Part shown: positions 21,482-34,100 of the stretch, piece after piece
Position numbering within the stretch: the first letter of the stretch is position 1
Layout of the letters: the number at the start of each line of letters is the position of its first letter
Assembly (NCBI GenBank): GCA_027604685.1
Contig: JADHYX010000019.1
Span: forward strand, 1-64,000
Direction of reading: 5' to 3'
DNA from: Lobulomyces angularis
Lineage: Eukaryota; Chytridiomycota; Chytridiomycetes; Lobulomycetales; Lobulomycetaceae
Length of the DNA: 64,000 nt
Made by a program: the position numbers and the translations under genes
Notes under the pieces: generated by a model
Seen by the model: the letters and a program-made list of their open reading frames with translations, nothing else
Told to the model about the DNA's origin: nothing
The model's database searches: none

Positions 21482-24400
21482 ATGTCGATAGCATCAGTAT
21501 CTCATCAGTAATTAAACTTGGCTAATCTTTAAATTTAAACAATTAAAAAAATTTTTTTGAATTTTTTTTATAGTCAGGTTTTTGGATTAAAGCAAGATAT
21601 TAAGGATAACCTTTACACGGTTGATGATGAAACAATCTTATATCCTGCAGGATCTAATGTCTTGAGTAAATAATAACATGATTTTTAATTAACGTTAAAT
21701 AATTAATTTTCTGCAGTTACTCAGAAAGGACATAGAAAATTTATTTCTGTTACAGAAAAAGGAGATTCCATATCATCATTAACTGTAAGTCCGGATAGAC
21801 ATTTTCTAGCCATTGGAGAGAAAGGTTCGAGGCCTTCAATTAATGTGTTCGATATAACTAGTATTCGAAAGAGAAGAACTTTGTATGCATGTAGTGAAAC
21901 GATATCGGCAAAAGTTAGTGCTTGTATTAAGCTTTTTAACCTTCTTTTTATTTTTAAGGAATTTATTTCTTTGGGATTTTCGTCAGATTCAAAATACATG
22001 GCGGCTCAGTTATGTGGGCCAGAATGGATTTTACACTATTACGCATGGGATAAAGGAAAATTAATTGCAACGATAAATTCACATTCAGATAACCCAGAAT
22101 CCACTGTTCTACAAGTCAGTGTGAATCCTTCGGATGGAACAGTTATATTTGTTTTAGGTGATAATTTTGTTAAGCAATATAGATACACGGAAGGAGAATT
22201 GTTAAAAATTGAAGTTGATGTCCCAAAAAATGTGAGTAATTCAGTTTTGTTCAAAATCACCTTCTTCATCTTAGGAAATTAAAAAATTATTTTTCATAAT
22301 TAGATTTTTAAAACACATTCTTGGTTAAATGGCGACTTCGTAGCTATTGGAACTGAGGATGGCAAAGTGTTGATATTAAATCCCGGTGGAAGCATTACTC
22401 AAGAAATACAAATAAATTCAACTTTCCTTTCAAAAATCTCCCTTCCCGCGTCAAACAATCCATCAGTAATGAATCAAAACATCTGTTCTTCAACACATCA
22501 AATGCAGCAAAATTTGGGTGCTTCCCAAAGTAATTCTAATTTTTCAATTGAGTCAATAGTGGTGACAAATACAGGATTAATAGCTGGTTCCAAAAATGGA
22601 AATATAGTTTGCTTTGATAATTCGACTGATATTGAAACTGGCAATCGCAAGTATATTCCAAATAAAAAGTTTTTAGTTCCTGATGGAGGAGTAGTGAGGA
22701 CAATGGCAATTGCCTCCACTGAGGCGCATTTGTTAGTTGAATTGGAATCCAACCAAATATTGAAAATACCACTGATCATAAAGCAAGAGGAGCAGGTGGC
22801 CGCAAAAAAATATCATATAACTGATTTATTTTTTATAGTTTGACGAGATAAAATTTGAAGCAATTTCTGAAGCTTTTCATCATGGACAAATATTAGGATT
22901 AGATCTGTGTTGTCGGAAACCATTATTAGTAACGTGCTCTAATGATAAAAGCATCAGATTGTGGAATTACGTGACGGGCCAATGTGAACTAATTAAATAC
23001 TATCCAGAAGAAGCATATAGTGTATCTTTGCATCCATCAGGATTGTATCTTTTAGTTGGCTTTAGTGATAAATTAAGATTTTTGAATGTACTTATGGATG
23101 ACTTTCGATTTTTTAAGGAATTTAGTATAAGAGGGTGCAAAGAGGTGAGTTGATACCTGAATTAAAACTTTAATGCTGTGATAAATTATATTAGTGCAAA
23201 TTTTCCAATGGAGGGCACATTTTTGCTGCAGTGCATGGAAACACTATACAGGTTTACAGCACTTGGACTTTTGAAAACATATGCGTCTTAAAGGGCCATA
23301 ATGGAAAAGTGAAGAGCCTCTATTGGTCACCCGATGACAACTTTATAGTATCTGCGGGTGCAGATGGTGCAATATATACGTGGAACATTAGAGATTTAAA
23401 AAGAGAAAGTGAATATATTCTAAAAACCTGTGCGTTTTCCTCTGCAATTTGCACTCCGAATGGAAAAGTTGTTTACGCAGTTGGTTCCGATAAAATGGTG
23501 AAGGTAAGAATATTTTTGCTTAAATGACAACATTTGATCTCTTTTAAAAGGAAATTACAGAATCTCAAGTTACTTGTGAATTCGACGGTGGTATAGTTGC
23601 AACTCAAATTTGCTTATCGCACTCTGGGAAAATGTTATTTGTCGGTAAGTGTTTTTAATAAATTTTTTTTAACTTAAACAAACGTTTATTTTTAACACAG
23701 GCACAGCGAATGGGTCAATTAGATCAATAAAATTTCCATTTACTTCCGATCCTGACAGCTTTCAAGAACATTTTGCACATTCTGGTGCCATAACCAATCT
23801 TAGGATGTCATTTGATGATCAGTACTTATTTTCTGCTTCAGAAGACGGTTGCATTTATTCATTTAGAGTTAGTGAAAAGGAAGAGAGAGGAATCAAAAGG
23901 GAGAGAATTCTTTTGTTTGCTGACGAGGTAAAGTAAAAAAAAACCAAAATATGAATTTGCTGAAAATTTAAAATTGAAGATTCTTATTACTAAATCCGAT
24001 CTTGAGGAAAAGAATGTTTTAATGACTGAAATGCAAAGTACGTTTAATGAACTAAAACTGGAACACGAATATCAATTGAGGTTAAAGGACTTGAGTTTTA
24101 CTGATAAATTAAAAGAGTTAACGGAAACGTATTCGCAAGAAATTGAAGGATTAAAAATTTTAACATCAGTGTTGAGGACTGTGAAAGACAAAGAGGAAGT
24201 TAAGCACGAGGAAGAAGTAATGCATGTTAAAGCAACACATGGCCAAGAATTACATGAAATCGAATCAAAGTATAATTCACAGCTTATGGCTGAATATGAC
24301 AAATTTCAAGAGGCGCAAACATTAATGGCAATGCACCAGGAGGATTGGCTTGGGCAAGTTAAAGAATTCGAGTTTATTACCCAAAAAATGCTTCAAGATA

Positions 24401-25761
24401 CCCAGGCGGAATACGAAAACAAGTTAAAATTAAAATCGGCAGAAATTTCAAGGGTATGCATATTTACTTTGTTATAATGATATTTTAATCATCTTAGCTT
24501 CAAGAGGAAATGAGGCAAGACTCAAATGAATTTGCAGAAATGATTCGACAAAACGAAGAAGATATAGATATTGAAATAGCAAATCTAATAAATAAATATG
24601 AAAAAAAATTAAGAATTGAAAAAGATGAAGGTGCGAGACTAAAGGGAGAAAATGGAATAATGAGGAAAAAGTTTAATACCTTAACAAAGGATATAGATGA
24701 TAATAAAAGTGAAATAGAAAAAATGAGAGATGACGAAAAAAAATTAAATTTTGTTATTAGCACTTTGGAAAAGGAAATTTTAGGCTTAAAAAAAGAGGTT
24801 AACTCTAAAAATACAGTATATTTTAAACTCAAACTTTTTATAAGATGCATGAAAGGGACGAGTTGATTCAAGACAAGGAAAAAAGAGTTTACGATTTAAA
24901 AAAAAAGAACCAGGAACTGGAAAAATATAAATTTGTACTGGATTATAATATAAAATACCTAAAGCAGCAAGTTGAACCAAGAGAGAATCATATAGCCGAA
25001 ATGACAAATCATATCCAGGTATTGAAAGAAAAAAGTGGTCATTTTTTATTACATTAATAATAGGATATAAACCAAGATTTAGAATCTTTAAATAAATCAA
25101 AATCCTTCAGTGAATTAAAAATCGAAAAATTAAATGAAAAATTAAAAAAAACAAAGCAAGATTACACAAAAAAGCATCAAAAAGTACAGGATTTGTTTCA
25201 CTACTTAAAAGGGTTCAAAACTGATTTTCAGGATTTGATGAAGTATATACAGGAGCCTGCAATGTTAAAAGTTAAACTTCGAATATAAAAGTATTTACAT
25301 ACTAACCTACTGTTATTTAGAAAGCTACGGAGAACTTAAACAAAAAATACTGCTCGGAAATGAAAGGATTCAAAAATAATTTATTAGACCCTGATGTCAA
25401 AAAAGAAAATTTACGGCATCAAGAGTTATTGAAATCGAAAATACAAGATTTAAGTGTCAATTCGGATTCAATTCTTTTAACTTTTCGTGCAGATGATATA
25501 CATACGATGACCACCAACCAAAGCCTTTTAAATGAAATAAACGAATTACGAAATATTAACAAACATAAACCTTTGTACAAGAATAAAATAATTAAATTAA
25601 AAAATAAATTAAGTGAGGTAGAAAGTGAAGAAAATCAAGGTTCTAACTACAGGCCAAGTAGCTCAAATGTTGGTAAGCTGCCTTTGATAAGAGGAATGAG
25701 CAGTCCATTACCCCCTGTTCCAACTTTTCAACGTTCAAAAATACAGTTAGGTGCTGTTTGA
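21482..25761 (+). CDS. CFAP57: CFAP57 (WDR65), ciliary WD40/coiled-coil protein
   Basis: An axonemal protein that anchors a subset of single-headed inner dynein arms. The first exon reads MSIASVSH and joins to [20 protein letters not shown], equivalent to animal VYGLRPNVTDNIFYLDEQ. About ten WD40 blades follow, for example [12 protein letters not shown] and [14 protein letters not shown], to about residue 680. The second half is coiled coil, starting [19 protein letters not shown] and passing [20 protein letters not shown], a segment highly typical of CFAP57. The end is a short Pro/Ser tail ([19 protein letters not shown]). At least twelve exons and about 1250 residues, the usual length. It shows that this organism builds a motile cilium or flagellum. 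Confidence 0.93.
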
Positions 25762-26059
25762 TGTTTGAAGAGGCAAACTTTTTTTTTATATAAGTTTATT
25801 ATTTATTTAAGTTTTTTATAGATTGGTTTAAATTTTAGAAATTTACAAGCATAAAAAAAAGTACAAATAATACATTCATATTCACTACATATCACTATCC
25901 CGACACTAATTTCTAAATAAAAGTAAAAATACTCTACCAAAACCGGTTATATATAAAGAAGAATGATTAGCATTACAAAAAAGTTTTCTGTTTAAGATTG
26001 TTGTATTAACGTTTTTTTTTTTTTTTTTTTAAATTTTAAGTTTTAATTTTAATTTTCAA

Positions 26060-26442
26060 ATGTTACGATCAGGATATAAATCAACAAGAAACTTTTTAAA
26101 AAACTTAAATAGAAAGTCTACATCCAATTTTTCTACAAATTTGAAAAAAAATAAAAATAATACTGGGTCACAGAAAAGCAACCTACCAAAGTTTAATTTT
26201 GCAAAAGATGGTTTTTGTCCAAATAGCACATCTAATAGCAATACGCAGCAATCATATTCATTTAAAGGCTCGTGTATAGCCGACAGTTCTGTTAATATAG
26301 TAAAAATTTTTACTTTATAGAGAACTAAACACATTTTTGTTTTATTTTTTAGTCTCTTACTGGTTTAAAACCATCTGTAAATTTATTGAGAAGTGGAATT
26401 TCGAGTAATTTGGTGGTTTGTGATGAGGATGATGATGGGTAA
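26060..26442 (+). CDS. Short basic Ser/Asn-rich protein, unknown
   Basis: Exon 1 reads MLRSGYKSTRNFLKNLNRKS and is rich in Lys, Arg, Ser and Asn with no acidic residues in its first 40 positions, a composition typical of a mitochondrial targeting sequence. A 50-nt intron (GTAAAAATT...TTTTTTAG) joins to SLTGLKPSVNLLRSGIS, and the protein ends CDEDDDG at TAA 26440-26442, about 110 residues. No family is recognised. The internal recurrence of LRSG (residues 2-5 and near the end) may be chance. Confidence 0.5.
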
Positions 26443-27145
26443 GCCCTTTAAATGCTTTTCACAATTTTTTCATTTATAACCAAAAAAAAAAAAAAACCAG
26501 CACATAAATTATCCACATATGTTTTAAAATATTTTGTTACTTCATTAATTTCATCCAATTTTTCATTCAAATTGCCGAATTATTTTTTTTTCTTTTTTTT
26601 TTTCAAATTTTTGATAAAAGGAAATAATTTAGAACTTAAATAACAAAAATAATAATAATTTTTATTTATTTTCTCCTCTTTGGGCTTTAAGTTTACTTTA
26701 ATCACGATTTTTTTTCTTAGGAGGTAAAGTCATATTTTTTTTGAGATTTTTTTTTTTTATCTTCGCCTTTCTATCAATAAGAATTTAATTTAACTATTAT
26801 TATTTATTTACTTTAAATAATTAATGATTCTTTTTTGAAATTAATTTTAGATAGCTGAAAAAGGCATAGTGAAAAAGTTTTAATTTTTTGTTTTTTTTTT
26901 AATATAACAATGTATTTTTTTCATTTGAAAATATTCTAATTTGTTGTGTATGGTAGATTTTTTTCATAATAAAAATAATATTTTTTTCAATAGAATGCTT
27001 AATTTACATCTATCAATCATTGTGCAGTTAAACATCTACTTTGTTTATTTGACACACTAAGAACCAAAACTTAACCAATTTTAAGAAAAAAAAATAAACT
27101 TCAAATTCAACAAAATCTTGCATTTAATTTATCTTTACTTATAAC
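26443..27145. other. Convergent AT-rich spacer
   Basis: 703 bp dominated by poly-T and poly-A runs between the short basic protein and 7TM-C. No gene is supported in any frame. Confidence 0.4.
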
Positions 27146-28329
27146 CTACAGTTCATTTACTAGATTAGAACATGGAATCTCATACTGTGGAAGATGCTTG
27201 TTTGTAACAGTCTTCTCCCTCTGTAGGCCAATTTCTGTACCATTAGCTATGCCACTATTTCTGTTAATAGTATTTTCACATTTGTCATTAGGATCCCAAC
27301 ATCTTTCGTTTTCTTTTAAGCTAATGCATTTATTTATCGAAATCCATTCTACACCTTCGGTTATTACATTTTTTTGTTTTTTCAATTTTTTTATTCCAAC
27401 GCTAACTATTTTGAATAAAAACAAACAAACATTAACATCTAAAATAAATAGAAATAAGAAAATGTGGAAATAGAATTTTCTTTTTTACGTAAAGACAGAG
27501 TATTGGAGATAAACATTTCAATAAATTTGCTACCATTAACACTACAAACTTTAATTGCAACAGTCAAACCAATGCTTATGAGATCTATAAACATGAGCAT
27601 AATGAATAATCCAAAACACATAATTTTCCTAAAAAGTTTTTATTAATTTGTGGTGAGGTTGAATATTACAATTTCCTAGCATCTCCCTTTTTTATGGAAT
27701 CTTGTTTTTGAGAATATTCAGTGTCAATGGGGTAAAATCCAATGAACAGCTCAGATAAGCTAATTTAATTAGTATATATGTTAAAATCAATTTTGATACA
27801 GTTTATGAATGAATAGCACTTCGACTATGAGAAGCCAGCACCTATAAACCAAACTTGTAGCATCTCCATAATAATTTTTTTTGACATCCTCAGTAACTCC
27901 AATATAAATAAAAAATATTGTTTTAGTTATTAAAAATATCCATGCTAAAATTTTTGTAAATTTTAGATAAAAATCCCATTTTGCTGAACAAGTTAGTAAC
28001 ATTTTTTGGGTGCGTTTCAATGTAGTATAAGTAATTAAAAATAATGTTAAGTCTCTTAATGCATTCAAAATGATTAAAATTGTTTCAAGTTTAATTAGAT
28101 CATTAACATTGGTTGTGTCGAAGTATTCAAACTTAAGGACTCTGCTGTGTACCTGCAAGGCATCATGAAGAAATAGTAGAGTTACTGTTGAAATGGAAAA
28201 TTTTTGGGTTGTTGACAGGTTAAATCCCAAGTGTATTATATGTGGTAAGTAAGTGGTAGAAATGACCATCATTGTTATAAACAAAGTGAGAGAGTTTAAT
28301 ATCAATCCTACTGTATTTGGTGCAGACAT
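27146..28329 (-). CDS. Seven-helix receptor-like membrane protein (7TM-C)
   Basis: The start is MSAPNTVGLILNSLTLFITM at 28327-28329. Three introns are inferred, with in-frame joints. TM segments are GLILNSLTLFITMMVIST, STVTLLFLHDALQV, LETILIILNALRDLTLFLIT, ILAWIFLITKTIFFIYIGV, CWLLIVEVLFIHKLL, then a loop (GFYPIDTEYSQKQDSIKKG), CFGLFIMLMFIDLISIGLTV and NTLSLHVNVCLFLFKIVSVG. A basic juxtamembrane stretch (IKKLKKQKN) and a ~75-residue polar tail with several Cys follow. Topology, loop sizes and the basic end of the last helix match 7TM-A/E and B1/B2, but sequence identity is low and the DRY-like triplet is absent (YTTLKRT is in that position). It may be a divergent member of the same receptor-like set. 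Confidence 0.6.
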
Positions 28330-29308
28330 CTCAGTAATTTTTTTCAAATAACTCCCAGCTTAGAATGGAGTAACAACATACATATTGCTACAATCTGAAC
28401 AAAAGTGACAGTTGTATTATTTTCACCCTACATATAAACAAAAAATGTGTTAGCCAATCACAAGAATTTGCTATCATTTGTTATAGATGTTTGTCGGCAA
28501 CGTCCTTTTAATAAAAGAGGGTTTATGTGCACATCGGTCCCATTAGGTCAATAAAGCCAATTAAACAAATGGAAAGGATGTGCAAATATATAAATTAAAA
28601 AGGTGTTGTTTATAACTGATTAAAATCACAATAGGACTAGTTGTGCCTTTTTTGATCCTGACACATTCAACATTTGAAATTTTGTAAAATGAGATAAAAC
28701 TACGAAATTTTTTTATATTTTAGTAATGTTACCTTAAAAACCTTAAAACCTAGTCTTGATTTTACTCGTCTTTCTTTTTTCTTTTTTTAAAAGGTTAGTT
28801 AAGCAAGTTATATTGCTTGTAACCTTTTGTGTCACCCAAATCAAACCACCAGTTGTAGTTGGAGCAAATCTTGCAGATGCCAAAAATTTTCCACTCTTTC
28901 AGTTTTAGTTATTCTTTTTTTTCATACTTCCTCTGCTCAGCGTCTTCTGAAAATGCTTCTTTTTTTAAATATAAAAGAAGACATTAAGTCTCACCCCATC
29001 TGAGCTTATCATATTTGACAGATCCAGTTTTTAGGATCAAGAATTTTGTCTACTCCAAAAAAGCAAATTCAGAAGAAGCTAACGGTTTAGTACTTTATGT
29101 AAATAAAGGCACAGAAAATATAGTTGATCTACAACGATTTCCAATTACGGATAAATTAAATCTTACTTTTCCCTTGTTAAAAATATGTTGATGTTATGTA
29201 GATCTATAAAACGGTTGTCAGTTACAGTTGTAATTTGGAATTAATGTTTATCCAATTTTTTATGACTGGAGAAATTAATTTGCCTCTGTTTTTCCATCAG
29301 ATATCAAC
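28330..29308. other. Divergent spacer with coding-like fragments
   Basis: 979 bp. Plus-strand protein-like stretches occur at about 28790-28907 (KQVILLVTFCVTQIKPPVVV then GANLADAKNFPLF) and about 28990-29191 (TDPVFRIKNFVYSKKANSEE then GLVLYVNKGTENIVDLQRFP). The first looks like a hydrophobic leader followed by a mature start, but neither has a start codon or a clean splice joint. They could be exons of an unrecognised gene or a decaying secreted-protein gene. Confidence 0.3.
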
Positions 29309-30091
29309 ATGAACGACGAAAAACTAAAACAAGTATTTTATTCCCAGTTCAATTTAGTTTCCACAAGCGAGGACTATAACATTCGTTTTGATGACTGGTA
29401 TCAAAAAATATTAGGTAAAGCAGATGAAATGTTTTTGCTTAAAACCTTAAATGTTTAGCTCAATATAACGAACCACATCGATTTTATCACAATATATTCC
29501 ACGTTAAAAGGATGCTTATGCAATTAAATCACCAAGAACTGAACAATAAACCTTTGATTTTGGCTATATTTTTTCACGAGTAACATTTACCACAAAAAAT
29601 GTAGCTAATTTTCTTTAATAGTGTCATTTATGATCCTAAACGTAATGATAATGAAACTGAATCAATCAAATTTTTTTATGAATTTGGTGAAGAATTAATG
29701 GCGGACAGCGTCACTTTGATTGCTGAAGTTGCATTGTTTATTAAGTGTACTATAAAGCATGAAGTTACAGCATGCTCAAAAAAACATGATTTGGAAGCAT
29801 TTTTAGATTTGGATTTGAGTATTTTGGGATCTTCTTGGGAGGGTAAGCTTAAAAAGGACTTTTTTTGCTTATATAACAATTAAAATAGACTACAAAAATT
29901 ATTCTGACTGCATTAGAAAGGAGTATAGTCATGTACCTAATGATATTTTCAAATCAAAAAGAGTGGAAATATTAAGGAACTTTCTAAATCGAAAAAACTT
30001 GTTTTTCAGCAGAAAATTTATAGATTTATATGAAAAAAGAGCTAGATGCAACTTGAAAAAAGAAGTTGAATATTTGATTACTTATATGTAA
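29309..30091 (+). CDS. HD-domain metal-dependent phosphohydrolase
   Basis: Four exons join to about 210 residues. Family landmarks are in order: YNEPHRFYHNIFHVKRML (the paired His region), LAILFFHD-type AIFFHDVIYDPKRNDNE (the HD dyad and following acidic residues, joined over an intron at GA/T), LIAEVALFIKCTIKH, FLDLDLSILG (third metal Asp), and the closing YEKRARCNLKKEVEYLITYM. The order YxEPHRxYHN...HDxxYDP...FLDxDLxILG is that of the predicted HD-superfamily hydrolases found in bacteria and fungi. The substrate is not known. The start MNDEKLKQVFYSQF was chosen because it gives the normal distance to the YxEPHR motif. Confidence 0.85.
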
Positions 30092-30423
30092 ATAAAATTT
30101 TTAAACAATTACAAACCTTTGTAATCAGTAATTTTAATATATTATACCAACCATCACAATAATAAACTTATATTTTAAGATGCGTAAGTAATTAGAAAAT
30201 CCGTGAAATTTGTACTTTATCAAATAATGAAAAGTTAATTTTTTTTGAAATTGCCACAACTGTTTTTCCACGTAATCTTGAAATTTTTGTGTAACCAAAA
30301 AAAAAAACAAAATAATTTTAAATAAATTTTAATTTCGTAAGTTAAATTTTTTTTTTTTTAACATTTTTTGAATTTTCTCTCATTTCATCAATTTAAAGAC
30401 AATTTTTTTTAGTACCATACACA
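30092..30423. other. Intergenic region upstream of the CHCHD2-like gene
   Basis: A 332-bp AT-rich spacer between two plus-strand genes with several A and T homopolymers. Nothing else seen. Confidence 0.4.
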
Positions 30424-31012
30424 ATGCCAAGATCCCGAAGATCATCATCCCCAGCTCCTCAACGAAGAGCAGCACCAGCCGCTCCTGCAAAAACCCAACC
30501 TCAAAATAGTTCAGTTCCAGCGCATCAACCTCAACAACCAGGTATAGTTTAATTTTGTTTTATTTTTATACCTTTTTTTTCTGCATGAACAGGAATGTTG
30601 GCATCCATTGCTTCTACTGCTGCCGGTAATAATACTATTATAAAATTTTTTTTATTTTTTGTTAGGTGTTGGTATTGGCAGTGTCGTTGGACATGGCATG
30701 AGCAATATGTTATTTGTAAGTAAAAAAATTTGGTTTTTTTTTTTGACATCAATTAATAATAGGGAAGTTCTTCATCGGCTGCTCCAGTTCAACAAGAACC
30801 TCAACAGCAACAATATCAAAATAATAATCCTTACTCGGGACCGTGTGAGAATGATCAGAAAGCTTTCATGCGTTGCCTTGACTCCAACCCACATGATATG
30901 AATGGTTCATTGCAAAGACTATATTCTTTTTTTAACTTTTTTTTATTTAGCCTGCAACTTTTATTTGGACATGTTGAAACAGTGCAACGCTCAATCCCAA
31001 CAAAGATTTTAA
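30424..31012 (+). CDS. MIX17: CHCHD2/CHCHD10/Mix17-type twin CX9C protein
   Basis: A mitochondrial intermembrane-space protein. Start MPRSRRSSSPAPQRRAAPAA, a basic Pro/Ala-rich leader. A hydrophobic Gly-rich helix spans exons (MLASIASTAAG then VGIGSVVGHGMSN), followed by a Gln-rich linker and the CHCH domain: CENDQKAFMRC and CNFYLDMLKQC, both exact CX9C, the substrate pattern for the Mia40/Erv1 relay. The end is NAQSQQRF. Five exons, about 135 residues, normal for the family. Some introns carry T runs of 12 or more. Confidence 0.9.
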
Positions 31013-31189
31013 AATTTTTTTTTTTTTTTTCTGTACTTTTTAGGATATAGTTTAGTAATATAATTATTCTTTTAATTTGCTAACTTTCTATTTTATATTT
31101 TTTTTTTTTTTTACAAATGTGGAAGAGTTTTGTCATTCCTTTTTAAAAACCCTCTTCTAAAAATTTTCCTAAATTGGTATTAAAATATC

Positions 31190-34100
31190 ATGCAGGAAGA
31201 GGTAGATTCATTTCTGTTAACCAAGCATCGTCTTGAGCAAGTAAGAAAAATATGACGACTTTAGACTAAATCTTGCTTAAGCTAGATTATGGGAGTTACA
31301 ATTTTGATAAAAATTCACTTCCACTGATAAATAGGTTACTTTCTGATTTAATTTCTGCTACCGATGCTGCGAAAAAATTCAAATCAAAATTAGATATTCA
31401 AGTTACTGAATCCGAAAATTGGAAACAACAAGTATGACTAACTAACTTTTGTCCTAAAACATTTTTACATCTAGCTTGACCCATTAAGAAGCCAACTCTC
31501 AAAAATTACTAATGAAAATAATAAACTGCATAAAGACGTAAGCTGTTATAATTATTAGTTTTAACAGTGTTATTTTTATAATTGGAAAAACAGATTTTGA
31601 CTCTAAACTGTACAGCAACGGAAAGAGACCGTCGAAATCAACAATTATCCAAAAAGCAACAAGACGAATATGAAGATTTAAAAGTAAAGTTTTCGATTAA
31701 ACTATAAATTAAAAATTTCAATTAACAAATGATAGTTTGTAAATTCTCAACTACGACAGACTATTGTTAATGAAAAAGAAAAACATGAAAAATTTAGAGA
31801 AAAAATTGAGGAAACCTTAACCCGACAAGGAATTATAACGGAAAAGCGTAAAAAATAAACTTACATTTGAAATGTAATATTGTTTTATATTAAAATTCTT
31901 AGCAAAGAAAAATAAACCGCCTCTTTTTAACAGCCAAGCTTTGCAGAAGCTACAAGTAACTCTACGTTTAACTGGCTAACACCTAAACGCGATTTTTTTT
32001 CTTATTTTTTTTTTTAATAGAAAATTGATATTGAAACTGGTTTAGAAAAAATGGATGATATTATTGATTTCCCTGAGATAACTCCAATAGTATGTGATCT
32101 TGTCAAATTATCTGAGCAAAAAGTAGAAATGGTAGAAAAGGATTTATTTTCCTTGAAAAATCAAAACTCCAGTCTTGAAAATGAAGTATTTATTGTAACC
32201 AAGTGATTTATTGTTTTAAAGCAAATTTTTTGTAATTTGAATAGCTCTCTCTTTTACAAGATAAAATTGTGAAAAAGGACCAAGAGATTCAAAGGTTAGG
32301 AATTCAGCTTGAAATATCAAGATCTCAGCAATGGGGTGGAAGCGCTGGTGTAGGTGGAAGCGTGGACTTGCTTACATCAGGAAGCAGTTTGGAAATAAAT
32401 GATCTAGGTCTCGCGAAAAGAAGAATCGACCAATTAGAAATGCAACTAGAACAGTTGCAGGAACATATTCAACTTTTAGAGGCTGTAAGTAACATTTTAC
32501 TTACTCAGTTAATTCAAAATTTCTATGCAGGATATTTCAAAATTCGAAGAAGAAAAAAAACTAATTCTTGAATCGTGTGACGATGAAAGAAAACTAGTGG
32601 AAAATGATTTAGAGCAAGAGAAGATAAAAAATGGTGCTCTTCTAAAGAATTTATCAAAGTTGGAAATTATGGTATCTGATCTGGACAGAATCAAAAACTC
32701 AAGTTCTCCAATGAAAAATAAATTAAAAAATAGTTACAGTAATCAAGAAAATTCCCTTCAGCCAAACAATGCCAGCCAACCCATCAGTAAAAACATACGT
32801 CAGTTAAGTGAACTACAGTCAAAATTGAGGACATGCCAAGAGAACTTGAAGATTAAAAATGAAAGGATAGAGAGTGTTAAATTGGAAAAGACAAGTATGA
32901 ATAAAATTCTTGAAAATTTAACTTTAAAATTTTAGAATTGTCAGAGGAGAATAATTTGCTAAAGAATAAAGTAATCGAACTTGAAAAGAAAAACGCTACA
33001 GTGCTAGAAAAAAAAAAAGCAACTTTAATTCCAAAACCTACAGTAGAATCAAACTTTCAGAGTAGTATACCAGTTCCAACTAACAGTAATGTAAAAAAAC
33101 TGGAAGGCAAGCTGAAAACATTAGAGGAAGAAAAACTGACTATGGAATCCACGATAAAAACTATGTTAACTGAAAAAAATTCGGATAAAAATCTGTTAAA
33201 TGAGAGAGTTTTGGAGATCAACTTATTAAATAACCAGCTTGAGAATTTTAAATATGTAAATGCAGAATCCCATAAGAAGCAATTGGATTTGGAATCAAGC
33301 TTAAAAATTTCTGAAAATGAACAAAAAAAATTAGTGGAAGCGCTAGAAAAATTTGAAGATTTTCTATCACAAATCAATGTTGAAGTGGAAATTGTAACTT
33401 CAGAAAGGGATAATCTTTCCAGGCTCTATCAGCAGGTAAATAGCAACTCCAAAAAAATTGGTGGTTAACAATGATTTCATACAGGTCAATGATCAGCTAG
33501 TCCAATCCAGAAAAGTTTCGAATCCAGTAATTCTTTATTTACTAAATATTAATCCTTTAATTAGGAAATAATTCAAACAAGTATCGCCTCTATCCAAACG
33601 GACGAAGACAATCAAAAGGATATTGAACGGAACAATGAGATTAAAGAACTAAATAATTTGAATAAAGATTTACTTGATACAAATAATTCCCTGAAAAATG
33701 AAAATAATTATTTAAAGCTTGAATTAAAAAAGACTAAAGATGACATAGAAAAGCAGTTGTATAGGCAGGAGGAAACTGGCTCAAGTGCTTTGGAAGCTAT
33801 AAAGCAATTAGAGACGGAGCGTGATGGGTGAATAATAACTTGAACTTTTTTATTGTAATTCTTTAGATTAAAAATGGCATTAGATTCAAAAGAAAGAGAT
33901 ATGTTGCTTCTTGTAGATAACTGTGAGGCTTTAGAAAAACATATCAAAAGGATGAAAGAAGATATTGAATCATTTGAAAATAGGGAAGATAATTTAAAAA
34001 TCAAGTACAGACAACTGGAAGTAGAAAAAGAAAAAGAAGTTTGTTTTTTTGTTTTATTTTTATTATTGCATTTCCGTGTAATTAAGTATCGTATATTATA

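Noticed and set aside
22498..22779. 93-codon minus-strand frame opposite CFAP57
   Set aside because: Antisense shadow of a WD40 exon with clear homology on the plus strand.
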